NCBI GenBank assembly: GCA_964019425.1
Contig: OZ025817.1
Location: 372,001-436,000, forward strand
From: Flectonema sp. DT1601
Lineage: Eukaryota > Euglenozoa > Diplonemea > Diplonemida > Diplonemidae
Length of the DNA stretch: 64,000 nt
Direction of reading: 5' to 3'
The position numbers and the translations under genes were made by a program. The notes beneath the pieces are model-generated. The model was not told where the DNA came from. It made no database searches and was given only the letters and a program-made list of their open reading frames with translations. Below, piece by piece: positions 39,988 to 52,265 of the stretch. How positions within the stretch are numbered: the first letter of the stretch is position 1; each line of letters begins with the position of its first letter.

Positions 39988-40717
39988 TCAATTGGCGGTG
40001 GGTCTTGTTGGCAGTATTTTTGTTCGCATGATAGCGAGCACTTCTGCGTGTAAATCCCCATTGTTTGCAGAAAGGACATTAACACCTGCAGTATATGCAG
40101 GATATTCTTTGAAGCAGCACATCTTGCAATTGGTAAGGTACAGGCATGAGATGACGAAGCTGTACAGGTCATCACGGCTTAGGTGTGTACAGCTCATCAG
40201 TAATCCATGGTGCCTTGTAATCCCCTGGGGCCCCCTCATGCTGAACTTTACCTTCATTGCCCTTTACAGCAGAACCCCAGTCATTGAGCAGTACACCTGG
40301 CTTGTCATCGATCTGAGTAGTAAGGAAGTTGTTCGGTGTTACATCACGGTGAACATACCCATTCTGGTGGGCACATTTTAGGGTACCCATCAAATGCTGT
40401 GCATCCTCGAAGAAGAATGTTCGTTGATGCGGTGTTGGGTTGAAGTGGCGGGCAAATGGTTCAACAACGAGATTCATTCCTTCTGATGCAACCACCTTAG
40501 GGATACGGTTACCAAGATGCAAGGCTAGGTCGTTCAGGATGGTGGTTTCCCGCCTCCGCCGACCTTCATTATTGTACACCTTGAGCACTTGATTTTTATC
40601 CAGGACCTTGTACACATGACAGGTTGCTCCAATTCCGCGGAGGGATCCGACCTTGAATTCGACATCGTTGATGATCACTGGGTTGGGCATTCCGAGTTCA
40701 GATTTGCTAGAGGACAT
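39988..40717 (-). pseudogene. Protein-kinase-like gene with a disrupted frame
   Basis: The first frame (40,717 to 40,172) encodes ~181 aa of a divergent kinase fold: a Gly-rich segment (GSLRGIGATCHVYKV), a Lys in QVLKVYN, the catalytic loop HRDVTPNNF and NDWGSA in place of DFG. It ends at a TGA right after DELYTPKP. The adjacent frame continues at once with DDLYSFVISCLYLT, the expected next helix, and runs to 39,988. This looks like a small frameshift (or a sequence error) rather than an intron, since conserved sequence abuts on both sides. Similar compact HRDxxPxN kinases occur in multicopy families of protists and fungi. An acceptor-like CTCACAAG or ACACAG precedes the ATG by 17 or 4 nt. 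If the frameshift is real the protein is truncated in its C-lobe. Confidence 0.6.
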
Positions 40718-41943
40718 GAACCTGTGTCCTTAACCTTGTGAGTCAATAAAACTTCTTCGATGAAGGACTGCGCTGCAACCTAACGAATAAAATCAACTTA
40801 GATATTTGTTACTAAAGAACGGTGATAAAAACTCATTAAATCCGATTGAGACACAAGATGATCAAACATATCATCGTTTTTCAATCTCTCAAATGTCACT
40901 TCTATTACTGAGTTTTCTGGAAGATTTGACTGACTTGACATCTTTCACAAGGTGACAGTCACGACCTCCATCATGTCTGGGAGGGTATCTCTGTCTTTGG
41001 TACACACCTCATGATAACGGATTGCTGCAGAGATGTAATTAAATCAAATATTAAATATTAAGACAAACAGGTGCCAAAAAAAAAAAAAAAAAAAAGAAAT
41101 GGAACCATCACATAAAACATGTACGATGTGTCTGAAAAGAAATTAAACATTATTTTCATGAATATATGTCGGAGCTGAATCACCAAATAACTTTTAGTCA
41201 GCGGTGTGGTATCCCATCAATTAGCTGCAATCCTTGAATCTGAAAGGCTTCTGATTCCGAGGATGGGTTCCTCTACTTGTGAAAGCTGCAGTACACAAAT
41301 AGATTGGCTGCCAGGTTTTACCTAGGCAAAAAATTATTCACCAAAAGAAATAGAGATTATTAGTTAACGTCATCTCATATTGTCTTCACGAAACGCAGTG
41401 TTTAGTACGAATTATAAATAGAACCGGACCGGCGTATTATCATTGTGGCAAACGCGGAGGAAACGTTTGCGTAGCACGATTGCTTTGAGACGTTCAACGA
41501 ATCAAAACTAAAACTCACTGCCAATATAATGAACGGGATGTGGGAAACATTTCAAAGTATCAGAGGTCCGAGAATTTTCACTGACACCAGCTGACTGAGG
41601 GACTGATATCTGTTTAACGGCGCGATGGTCTTGCTCAATAAACTTTCCGCTCAGACTAAACTGTCATTGCATAACGTAGTGGCAGTTCTGCTCGGCAGTT
41701 AAATTCGTCCCAAATGTAGTTTTACTTGTTAGAATCTCTAAAGTGCAAATATAGCAACACGAACTATCCAACAGAGAACTGGGAGAGAGAAACACGAAAG
41801 AACTCCAACTAACGTTTCGTACAAAGTAATGCACCAAAGCTCAATAGACCACTTTACCATACCACAATGATCAATAATACTGAAAAAATGACAAGCATAA
41901 CGAAGCAGAATGAAAAGAACAAGGTTTCTCCGTGGTAAAAGCT
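40718..41943. other. 1.2-kb spacer
   Basis: AT-rich, with a ~20-bp A-run at about 41,076-41,095. No gene is recognised on either strand. Confidence 0.4.
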
Positions 41944-43077
41944 TCACCGAGAAACACGCCGTAAATTGCTTGGTTCAATGATGGATGCAGCGAACCATGC
42001 ATCGTCAGCAGTATCCTGATATTTTGTGTATTGTGCTACTACTATGGCTCCAATGTAGAGACCATCTCCTGGGAGACCACAGGAAGGTGGAAGGATATCT
42101 TTCCCACGCTTGTCGCCTTTTCCCCAGTCATCTGGTCTTTGGGGACACAGGCGGATTCGGCTACTTGGCACTTTTTCATCGAGGTCACCATCTTCATGAA
42201 GAACACACCAGGTTTCCTGATTGGCCGAAGAAAGGTGAGTTTCTGCGGGTTTCGGAGTTTGTCTCAGATATTGTCTCCCGTATCTTTTAGGTAAGCTTAC
42301 AATCGTTCCCGCGAACCACGCATCCCGCCGAGTCCCGCGTATGCTCTCATCGCTGTGGTACCGCATCCAACGGGCAACAACGGGAGCTCCAATATAAAGA
42401 CCAACTCCTGGTTCATCTGCGTCAGGGGGAAGGAGATCGAAACCTCGCTTTGAATCCTTTCCCCAGTCTGGATCACGGTTTTCGGCGATACGAATACAGT
42501 GACGGGGCACTGCCTCATCAAAATCACCGTCCTCGTGGAGAACCGACCACGTTTCCTGAACCGGCTCCTTTGGAGCCAGTGCCATCAACATTCGATCCAT
42601 TCCTTTAGACAAAACATTTAAGTCTGCCAGTTGTTTTTGCAAAGCAAGTATTGTTTCTTCCTCCTGATTAGTTGGTACTGATAATTCTTCTTCTAACTTA
42701 GTTGGATACGTCAGGTTTCGTGTCACATCCAGAAATTCTTTGTATCCAATCTTATCGTAGGCAACAGACGGGTTGACGTCCAGTAACGATTGTTTGATAG
42801 CATCTCGCACGCGAAGCGACTGCTTACTTATGCAAATGAACATAGATGGATGGTTACCTTTCGCTTTTAGTATTATTCTTCCTTCTGATGCCATGTGGTC
42901 ATAGACTCTATCAATATCTTTCACTAACATTGTTTGAAGTCGTGATCCATATTTAAAGATAGTTACTGTCGTATTATCAATTGTAAGCTCGCACTGCATT
43001 TCACTTTGCCACTTCTTCTTTGTCCCATACCTCCATGCCCATATGGGATACGGTTGAGAGGATTGCGCCGATTGCAT
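41944..43077 (-). CDS. PH-like plus duplicated Tudor/SH3-like domain protein
   Basis: I take ATG 43,077 as the start; the frame extends three codons further, but without an ATG, and an acceptor (CATTCCCTTCACAG) ends at 43,091. The N-terminal ~110 residues look like a PH-type domain (CELTIDNTTVTIFKYG, VKDIDRVYDHM, RIILKAKG). A helical linker follows. Then there are two copies of a ~95-residue unit beginning ETW(S/C)VLHEDGD and containing VPxxxIR, DWGK, LPP, GLYIGAxVVA and DAWFA, from about residues 174 and 288. The DGDxDExVPxxxIR core is like Tudor/Agenet domains that bind methylated or charged peptides. Between the copies an 84-nt in-frame segment has intron-like ends (see separate entry), so the mature protein is 377 or 349 aa. 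The domain mix suggests an adaptor; the target is unknown. Confidence 0.75.
   Translation of the reverse strand: MQSAQSSQPYPIWAWRYGTKKKWQSEMQCELTIDNTTVTIFKYGSRLQTMLVKDIDRVYDHMASEGRIILKAKGNHPSMFICISKQSLRVRDAIKQSLLDVNPSVAYDKIGYKEFLDVTRNLTYPTKLEEELSVPTNQEEETILALQKQLADLNVLSKGMDRMLMALAPKEPVQETWSVLHEDGDFDEAVPRHCIRIAENRDPDWGKDSKRGFDLLPPDADEPGVGLYIGAPVVARWMRYHSDESIRGTRRDAWFAGTIVSLPKRYGRQYLRQTPKPAETHLSSANQETWCVLHEDGDLDEKVPSSRIRLCPQRPDDWGKGDKRGKDILPPSCGLPGDGLYIGAIVVAQYTKYQDTADDAWFAASIIEPSNLRRVSR
42217..42300 (-). other. Candidate in-frame 84-bp intron
   Basis: On the minus strand the segment starts GTAAGC and ends TTCTTCGGCCAATCAG. It is 84 nt long (like EMC2 intron 3), divisible by three and without a stop. 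If spliced it joins DAWFAGTI directly to ETWCVLHEDG. If retained it adds 28 residues between the two Tudor-like units. Confidence 0.5.
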
Positions 43078-46000
43078 TTTAACCAACTCGCTGTGAAGGG
43101 AATGTTGTTGTCATTGTTAGACTTGAAAAAACAGAATCTAAATTTGTAACATGTGTTGGGTGATCCCATTTGATTGTCCTCATGTTTGCTAGTGATTAAT
43201 TAAAATAAATATACGCATCATGACAAGAACTGTAATCGTGACATTACGTAAAATCAAGGAAGCAGATGGGAAGTTTAATACCAAGATGGTAACGGGAATG
43301 GGGAAGAAAATTTGGGTCCAGCACGGACGTACTCCTGTGCCCAGGGTCACCAATATGCCTCGCTAAGGCGAGGCAGCGTGCTTAAGCAACTTATTTATTT
43401 ATGTTCTCTTTTTACCTTATGCTAGGATATCGGCAGACAAGTAGAATATACCGACGAGGGGAATTAGGACAAAGGGCTTACTTTTGCACAACAACAACCC
43501 GTTTGTAACCTGAAGGCTATATAAGATTCAGGACTTCTTGGTGTAACAGAAAGAACTCAAATACGCTATTCTCCCTTTTTCTTGTCGCCAAGCGGCGATA
43601 GACAAGGAGGAGCAGATACCGGAAGTGAGTGATGGCAGATAAATAGCTGATGCGTTTTCACAGGCACCAAGCAGTTGATTGAATAAGCTGTTAATAAGGA
43701 GTTGATAATTGGCTTGGGTAATAAGGATGCTGATGGCCATTTATCTAAAAGGGGAAGCTTGTCAATCATAATGTATCAAATGACTAGTGTCTGGGTATCT
43801 GAAACTGAAGTATCATCTCCAGCTGTTCATCCTACAATTATACAACACGGGAAGGTATTGATTTTATACAAAAAGACTATTTCTTGCCGCATTGCATTCG
43901 ATTCGATGTAGTTGACTAAAGCAACGCAACGCATTCACGAACAGTTAAAAAATTATAGAACCAATCACCACAATGATATTATATTATACTCAGGACTTTA
44001 TGTAATAATCGCGAATTCAATCGGTCTTGCGAGAGATCAAAGATCTCGTTCCATTCGTTCAAACAAAATGAACTCAGACAAATCATTAGAATATTGAAGT
44101 CTGAAGAGTTCATAAAAGGTAGCGTCAGCTTATTGATGTACGCGTAACGAGGAATGGTCACCGTTGAATAATTATTTTCTTTCTTTTTTAGAAAAACGAA
44201 TGTAAGTTAATCGAAGTGCATTGCCTGTTTTGAAAGGGAATGAACAGCCAACAAGTTCTCATCAGTAAATAACTTTCTGTTAACCTAGACAGGGAAGGGA
44301 TGCGTGCCGTACTAAGGAAGACGTTCATTAAATCGACTTCAGAAGCAGCAAAGGTTAGAATCAAATACAAACTGAATTTGAAGATATTTGGGAGCACATC
44401 TTCCGGTATAATTAGACAGAACAAGATGGATTACCGATATAATTAAAAAGATGCCAAACCAGAAAACGACTGTTGCAAATTGTTGAATGCAAGAAGTCAG
44501 TGAGTATGTGCAGAGTTGAAATTGATCGCTCGCAATATAAATACTCTCAAGTAGACATCGTCTACTTGAGCCATACCAGTTCAAAAGTAAGGTGGCTTTA
44601 TTCCAAGGGCAAATTCAGATATCTGTATTTAGGATTGCGCACAGCCCCTCGCTAATTGTTCCACCAATAAAAGTGTTTGCTGAGGTTTAGTTTGTATGTA
44701 GATTTAGTCTGCGACAGCAAAGTCGACGCGGACGATTACTTGTGGGTAACGCAGTTGTTGCGCAAGTTTATTGATAAAAACAAAGACGGTCACCGTGAGA
44801 TAGACTTGCCCTGTGTCACACCGACAGTTCCGTTTAAAACAAGAAAGTAGCTAAGAGCAAGCTTGCACACACATGGTAAACTGAATAGGTAAAATCAATT
44901 GTCGCATCCAGAGCAGTTGAGAATGGATAGTCCTTCTCACAACTTGAATCTGACTTACGACACGCGGGAATTGAAAAGAAAAGAAGGCATTAGTTGGCCA
45001 CTTTATAAATCAAAAAAAATAGAATAAAAAAAAAAGGGGAAAATTAAATTTAGTTTCGTTGCAGGGCGAAGAAATATTACCTCAAATACCTCATACTGGT
45101 AAACATTCTTCGCAGAAACAACAGAAAAAAAAAAAAAACGGGACATGTTCGAATGAAAACTCAACTTAAGACGAAGATGTTTCGTGACTGCAAATCATTG
45201 ACGTGATTGCAGCTAACAATCCGTTGATACGACTGTTGCCAATTGCGATAGACACAAAGACTGGAATATCGTCCCATGAGTGGTATGTTTTGTTGTTATT
45301 GAAAAATGGTTAAAAGAATCCAACACTGTACTACGCGATCACGCTTAGACAGATGAATCGTCCCTCAGGTTGTGAACCTTGGAGTTGTTTGAATATTTAG
45401 TTGTTTGTAGTCGTTGTCGAAGATGGTTAAATAATCACCGCCGTACAACTCACAATTATCTTTTTGCACAAACTGCTACTTATGAATTCACAAATAATTA
45501 CCAAAAAGGTTAGGTACGCTTCTAGCCTAATTAATAATACCGAAGAGCAACTTATTTGGTGCAACATGCCAGAAAAAGAGAGGGAAAGCTGCGTAGCTAA
45601 GTTGTTGCCATTTGGATCGTTTAATCTATACTACCGCTACCAATTCGAGTAGCGGTATTAAAAAGTACCGCCATCTGTTTTGGTGTGATAAATGCACGAG
45701 ATATCGTGCTGACAGTACTGACAGCGCTGACAGTTTTTAACTTAAATTAGGAAGTTAATGGCAACTCTCCGAGGCTAGCAAACAAAGCACGCATACTACA
45801 GGGAGGGGGATACTAAGAGGAAAAAAAAGAAAAAAAAAAAGAAATAGCGAATCAAAGGTGTCTAACATCGTACGGATTAAATAAAAATTACCAATACCGA
45901 CAGTATAATAAAATGACATCATCGCTGGCGAAAGAAAGCCGAAATAAATAAAAACTAGAAACCCTTCTGGTCCGTAATAGCCAACAAAAAGTAAAAGTCA

Positions 46001-49000
46001 GTCGTATTCAGAGATAGCCTAGAAAAGTAGAGGGGGGGAATTTTTTCCCCCAAAAAAAATAGATTGGACGCACGCTGTCAATGATCCAGATCGTTGACAG
46101 TAGTTCTCACGACAGGCTTCGAGGTGAATGATGCTGCAAACTAATACTTCACACTCTACTATTGAATGATAAAAGAGGAAATATAGTTCATCTTCTGCAA
46201 TGTACGCACCATTTATATCTTCCAACTAATAAGTTGGTTAGTAGGAATTAGAACAATTGAAAAGTAGCACTTCACCAAACATACCTCGAAGTGCAACTGA
46301 ACGACAAGTCAATTTTTGTTTTATGAAAATTGTGGCAGCGGACATCAACTGCAGGTTTCTGACCGAGAATTCGGGAACACCAAAGGAAGGAGAAATAATG
46401 CCGAAGAATTAACAAAACAAAAAGAAATAAAATATTGAGAAGCTACTTTTTCCGAAGCGCACGGCGATTCTCTCATTCCTCTGTGTTTGTAAGTAATAAG
46501 TGGGCGCTTTGCTATTTTTACGAATATTTTGTGCAAACTACAGCGCAACCGTTGACCTGACAAATTACGTGCAGCGGAAGCGACGATAGAAAAAAGAAAA
46601 GTCTCCCTGCAGCACATAGAAAAAATAAAAATTAAGAAAAAGGTGTGCTGCTCTCATCATCAAAAAAAGATTGGGTTCTAATGTAATAGTGATGCATCTG
46701 ACAGCAGAAAGCTGGGAAAGCTAACCTATTTGTGCGCTCTTGAAAACAGTTGAGCTAAGGTCTGTGAAGTGATTAAAAGATGCTTTAGAATTGCTTGTAG
46801 GAAACAGATACGTCTATGCAGGAAATGAAGAAAAAAGAAAGATAGAGAGGAGTACTGACGTTGCGTCGTGTAACAAGAGACAACAACAAACTAATACAAA
46901 ATAAGAAGTACAATTCAACGAGTAGTACTAACTCACATGTATTCAAAGAGAGAATCTGTTTCAATCAAAAGAACTAAATTCATCAACGACGAATGAGTAA
47001 AGCGACCGGCGATGACCTTCAACCTCCACTTACACATTGTGTGAAACAGTACTCAAAAAGGAGTTGAACTACAAATTAAAGAGAGGATGTGTAAACAAAG
47101 AAAACAACTTTAAAAATCACGCGGCATCTAATTTACAAAATTGGTAATTTAAAAAAGAACGTTCCTACTAAGCACCACTTCTACTAAGTCAGGGAATTGT
47201 TGTAATCTTACCTTTCCTTAGATTTGAAAAACTAATTAATGAAAATGAAGTAATCCACATTAATAGTTAACAGAACTTTTTATTTTTATCTATTCACGTA
47301 GAGGAATGCTTGGATTCCCTCCTTGCGGATCTAATTTATTCACAACAAGAGTCAAGGATTGTACACTCCATCAGTTCTTTCATAATAATCGACATAAAAG
47401 AAACAAGAGACACACCAGTCCCAAAAAGCAAATCTCGTTAGGTAAGTCTTCAAAGTCATCTAATTTAATAACAAAAGTTCTTTTTATTGTAATTTCTGTC
47501 TACCAGAAAAACACAAAACTGAAAAACTTTCACTGACTACAAGACTACTGGAGGACGCTGTCGAAGTATTTAATTCTTTCGGGTTGAAGAAGACTATTTT
47601 ATTTTATGTTTGTTAAGGAAAAAAGGTTTGTTTTTTTATGTCTACCATACTAGAGTTAAAAGATGGACGCGCTGTCAAAAGGGTCTAAAAGCTTAAAAAT
47701 AGGGAAAGTTCACAAATCAGAAATTAAAAAAAACTTGACACCGGAATTAAATAGTAAGCAACCTGAGAAATAGGGCTTCACCAACAAACCGTTGGTATCG
47801 GGGGGAGTGGAGAGAGCTATTTCAGAAACATATCCCTGTCAGTAAACTCCAAAGCGTGTGAACGTGGGAGCTGACAACTTCGCCTCTATTGTAGTGGGCT
47901 TTCGACCATGAACAGAGATATTTAAAAAATAATAAGAAATGATGTACAAGATCGTAAGATAATATACGTCACACCCGCCCTCCCACTTACCCCAGAGATG
48001 AACGATAACAAAACGGGTAGACTGTCAGCTACTTGGAGGATTGCTGGAGTATATTGAACAGCTTCAATAGTAAAAACAAATGACTGAAACTCCGCTTTAA
48101 TTCTGCTGATCTGAACGGTCCTCCAGAAGCGACCTGCATCTCAAAACACGTAACAAATAAACAAGAGCAGGAAAATAAATAAAATTATGCGCAATACGGA
48201 ATGAACGAACGTTTTCTTTTTTCTCCTAAAAAAACCAAGTATTCACTGAAAGTAAAGGAAGTTCCCTTCTGCTGTTGTGAAGTACATCAAATCAACAACT
48301 ATCGAGGTTGTGATTGACAGCCTTGATAGACAGTAGAGAATGAATATGAAGGTAATGTTCCTTTTACTTTAACGATGTGCCGATCACGTGGTATTAGAAT
48401 TTGAATAATTGAACACAAAATACGGAAAAAAAAAAAAAAAAAAAAAAAAAATAAGAGAACTAAAAGAAAGGAGTACTAATATAAAAAATAAAAAATACTT
48501 AAATTTCACGAACTAAGCGGGAAATAAGACAAAAAAAAAAAAAAAACATCTAAAGTTCCAATGTCAAGGAGGGAGGAGAAGGAGCACACGAAACAACAAA
48601 ACAGTCAACACCGACTTCTGGTCAACTACTTCACTCTAAAGTATTATTAACAAGACGGCAGACACTAACAGAGACCGGGAGGAATAGTTGACCAGTTTAT
48701 CATTCACATATTTCATCTGCTGTCACGACGATATCCTTATTACTTTAATCAACTTCACTAACTCAGTGCGTAGTAATAAAAAATCTATTTTTTTTTTATA
48801 TTTTTTTTTAAATCCAACTACAACCTAATAACAAAGCAATTACTATTTAATTAATTACTGCTGCCGAGACAAACTCAGGCTGCTGCTCTTTCCAAAATTA
48901 TTTTTGTTTTCTTTATTACTTTTCTTTTTTGATGGAGGTGAGAGACTGAGTTTCACGTTTATGTTATTCCGTTCCGTTCCTATATTCTTTTTCTTTTCGT

Positions 49001-50199
49001 TCTCTTCTTTTTTTTTTCTTTTTCGCTGAAGGACATTTTCATTATACAACAAGAAGATTTCTTTTTTTTTTTTTTTTTTTCAGGGGGGTAGGGGAGGAAG
49101 GTTGATGACGCGGGAACGAAAAAAAAATTAAAAATCTTCACTTGGGAGATGCTTCCCAGAATTGAAGCACCAACTCGAAAAGATAAAAGCACACAGGGTA
49201 ATCAGATCCATAAAATAATTGGTGGAAGTGAACAGGGAAAGGACTGCGAATCAAATATAACAATAATGGGTGATGTATGGGAGGGGGTGGGAGGGGGTGG
49301 GAGGGATTACAATAGATTCCTTTAGTGAGATCGAATGGCTGAACTCGGCGATAGATGTGTTTTAGGCTCGTCTTCACTCACCAACATCATCAACTGTTTT
49401 CGAAAATCCGAGAAAACAGAAACATTCAGTCACTCTAATTAATTCTACTGAAAGAAAACAAAAACAAGAATTTCAAAACATTTTTTTTTTTTTTTCTTTC
49501 ACAAACTCTCGCCTCGAATATAAAACGTAAATTGCATCCGAAAACCGAAAGAGCTGATTGACTTACTCTGAAGGTTTACGAATTGCTTACACTTTTAAAG
49601 ATATTTAAAAAAATAAAAAGATATCCAAATAGGAACATGCATACTAACTGTTGCCGTCAACGGTGTTGCCACAAACGACAAAAAAAAAAAAAAAAAAAAA
49701 ATGTCCGGGTTTAAGGAGGAGGGAAAAAAAAGAAAAAACGAAAATCCATTTGTATTAGCAATCGACTCTCAACAGAGAGACAACAACACTCGCTGCCGCC
49801 ACCTTTCATACTCATTTGAGTAACTTGTTATATTAAAGAAAATGATGTGCTAAAATTATGTCGCACAAAATAAAAAAAAGGTTACCTTACAACAAGGGAA
49901 CTTAACCAGCCTCACGAACATTATTAGGTAGCGGCCGAGGCACATAAAAAGGAAGCGCTTTTCAAGTTGATTGATGACCAAGGAGTGCGACGACACATCC
50001 ATTAGTTTTATTGTTTGATTACTGTTTAGACTTTGATAGCTTCCAATAAATAATTATCCCGAAAATCAGGTAGGAAATGATGCTTCTTGACCATAACATA
50101 ACCCAATTCGTCGTTTTGCATATTTCATTAATGTGTTCATAACTTGCAAGGAAGCTGTCGGGTAACAATCAGGAGCAGTTGAGTTGATTTGATTGGGAA
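43078..50199. other. 7.1-kb gene-poor gap inside the leftward cluster
   Basis: No reading frame with recognisable domains and no tRNA or rRNA was found. The region is AT-rich with many homopolymer runs (for example A-runs near 45,123, 48,426-48,451 and 49,680-49,700, and T-runs near 49,061-49,080 and 49,483). Purine G-rich patches occur at 49,277-49,303. It may hold untranslated RNA, lost genes or genes too divergent to see. Confidence 0.4.
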
Positions 50200-51522
50200 T
50201 CACTCATCACTTTCACCTATGGACTCAACCGATGCAATCCCACAACCCACTTGTGACGGAGATCTCGGACAGACTTCTGTCTTTAAGCCTGTTGGACAAA
50301 CAAGCAGCCACGGGTGCTGTAAAACCTCCTCTGTGGTAGGGCGCTTAGACGGATTTAACTGAAGAAGGGATTCTATCAGGTGCTGTACCTCAGGTGACAA
50401 ATGATCGATTCGGTTGGTTGGGATTCGAGCATGTTGCTGCTGCTGAGCACGGGACTGAATGGTTCCCTTCCAAGGTGGCGATCCAGTGAGCATAGTGAAT
50501 AGTGTAACACCGCATGACCACATGTCAGCATGAAAACCGTTGTATGCCGCTTTTGAAAACATAACTTCTGGTGCCATGAAGTCTGGTGTTCCACAAAGCT
50601 CGGTAAGTACTCGCGACTGACGATACTCAGGAGCGACGTACTCCGCAAGGCCGAAGTCAATGAGCGTTAAAGTGCTTCCAACTACGATATTCGCTGGCTT
50701 TATATCTCTGTGACAAATACCCTGCTGGTGAATACTGAGCAACGCAGCCAACAACTCTCTGAAGTACTCTCTCGCCTCATTCTCATTGCATGGACAAGTG
50801 TTAATAATCTCCCAAAGCTCTAAACCCTCAACAAGATCTAATATCATGTGATACCATTCATCATCTTCGTAGACGTCTACTAGCAGACAACAGTTGTCTG
50901 TTCTCTCCTTGTCAAGTCTTTTTATTATTTGCGTCTCCTTCCTGGCACTGAGAGTTAAGTTCTCATCTGATATTGTTCTTTTGTTGTACGACTTGATTGC
51001 AAATCTTTCGCGTGTTCCAGAACGATAACACTCGTGGACAATGGCCCAGGTTCCTTTGCCAAGGTATTGGGTAACCTCGTAAGGTCCAATCGAAAAGAGA
51101 GACTCCGGAACCACTTGAGCGTCAGGACCATAACTGTAGTCCGAGTCGTTGGTTAATCCCGGTTGTTCAGTACCAGATAACGGTGTTGGTCTTAGTACAG
51201 TGTGACAGCTACTTCCTCTTCTTATCGTATCTGGAGCTGATGATCTTCTCTGTAGTAAGGGAACATCAATCACTGATTCCTTCCTTTTTGAAATCACTGG
51301 AGCTGACTTTCTGCGATCTTCGTCTTCGTATCTCTCTGCGCAATCCTTCGCAAGCGGTCTCATTACCTGCGCTGCAGCTTTGAAGTCGCTGAAATCGAAA
51401 ACGTCGGTCGTTGATTTTGTTGAACCCTTAATCTCGACACTGCTTTCTTGCGGCCGCTGTTTTCTGTAAGGAATCGCCCTGTTGGGCATCGGGAGGGGTT
51501 CCTTAGATCCTGCGCATCCCAT
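50200..51522 (-). CDS. CAMK-like Ser/Thr protein kinase, predicted dual-acylated
   Basis: This is a 440-aa intronless protein. The N-terminus MGCAGSKE is a strong N-myristoylation plus Cys-palmitoylation signal, so the enzyme probably sits on a membrane. A ~140-residue Ser/Arg-rich region follows, with basophilic sites such as RRKSAP and QRRSSAP. The kinase domain spans about residues 145-410: Gly-loop LGKGTWAIVHE, Lys in FAIKSYNK, catalytic loop HRDIKPANI, DFG (LIDFGLAEY), activation segment CGTPDFMAPE and a C-lobe typical of the CAMK group. All catalytic residues are present. No EF-hands or calmodulin-binding helix is obvious. An acceptor (CTCTCATTTCTCAG) ends at 51,537, 14 nt before the ATG. 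The substrate is unknown. Confidence 0.92.
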   Translation of the reverse strand: MGCAGSKEPLPMPNRAIPYRKQRPQESSVEIKGSTKSTTDVFDFSDFKAAAQVMRPLAKDCAERYEDEDRRKSAPVISKRKESVIDVPLLQRRSSAPDTIRRGSSCHTVLRPTPLSGTEQPGLTNDSDYSYGPDAQVVPESLFSIGPYEVTQYLGKGTWAIVHECYRSGTRERFAIKSYNKRTISDENLTLSARKETQIIKRLDKERTDNCCLLVDVYEDDEWYHMILDLVEGLELWEIINTCPCNENEAREYFRELLAALLSIHQQGICHRDIKPANIVVGSTLTLIDFGLAEYVAPEYRQSRVLTELCGTPDFMAPEVMFSKAAYNGFHADMWSCGVTLFTMLTGSPPWKGTIQSRAQQQQHARIPTNRIDHLSPEVQHLIESLLQLNPSKRPTTEEVLQHPWLLVCPTGLKTEVCPRSPSQVGCGIASVESIGESDE

Positions 51523-52265
51523 TTTATTTTTTGTTTCTGAGAAATGAGAGAAGTTATAATTGCACCACTTCTTTTTTTTTTGAAGTCAGGAAGTCAAAAA
51601 CCCCTGGGGAAGACCACGGTGAGACCGTGGGGAGAAGAGACGTAGTTATAACTATAAATGTGTAACATATAACGCTGCAGATTCTCCACTTCATTCCGTC
51701 ACCCTACATAACAGTGCTGCAAAAGACGAAATGACTACAAGAACGGCAACAAAAGATAGCGCGGTACAGATTACTCAGAAACGATGAACGACGTCAATAA
51801 GAAATCTTACTCGGTGTCGGACGTAAGAACGAGAGAAGACACAACAATCCTTTTTGTTGTGTTCCTTTGAGCTGCAGATTGAAATATATTTCAGTCCCCA
51901 AGTCTTTGTGTAGGTTCTGTGCTGAACCCCTCGCACCTTACAGAACAGAAACAAGCGCACAGCAAATGTGAAAGCAACAAATTAATAACGAGTAACAGTA
52001 TGAGACACACGTTACAGAGCTGTTTGAGTACATATTATCCTTTAAAATAATGGAATTGAGAGGAAATTAGTTCCTCGGGCGACTAAATAATAAAAAATCA
52101 GTATCTGATTACAGTCACTTGAAATGTCGATGATTTGAAGAATCATAACCAAAAGAGGAACTACTTGCGATTAAGTTATTAAAACAACAAAAGGGAAAGA
52201 GAAGTACACTCAAAGTCTAAGAGTACAAAATAGTCAAATCAAAATGAAGGATAAACGCCTTGGCT
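51523..52265. other. Spacer between kinase and methyltransferase genes
   Basis: 743 bp, AT-rich. It contains a short inverted repeat near 51,609-51,635 (ACCACGGTGAGACCGTGG), which could form a hairpin. No gene is seen. Confidence 0.45.

Noticed and set aside
48855-49377. Small minus-strand frames rich in Lys/Ser/Pro
   Set aside because: Driven by homopolymers; no acceptor-ATG arrangement and no conserved motif.
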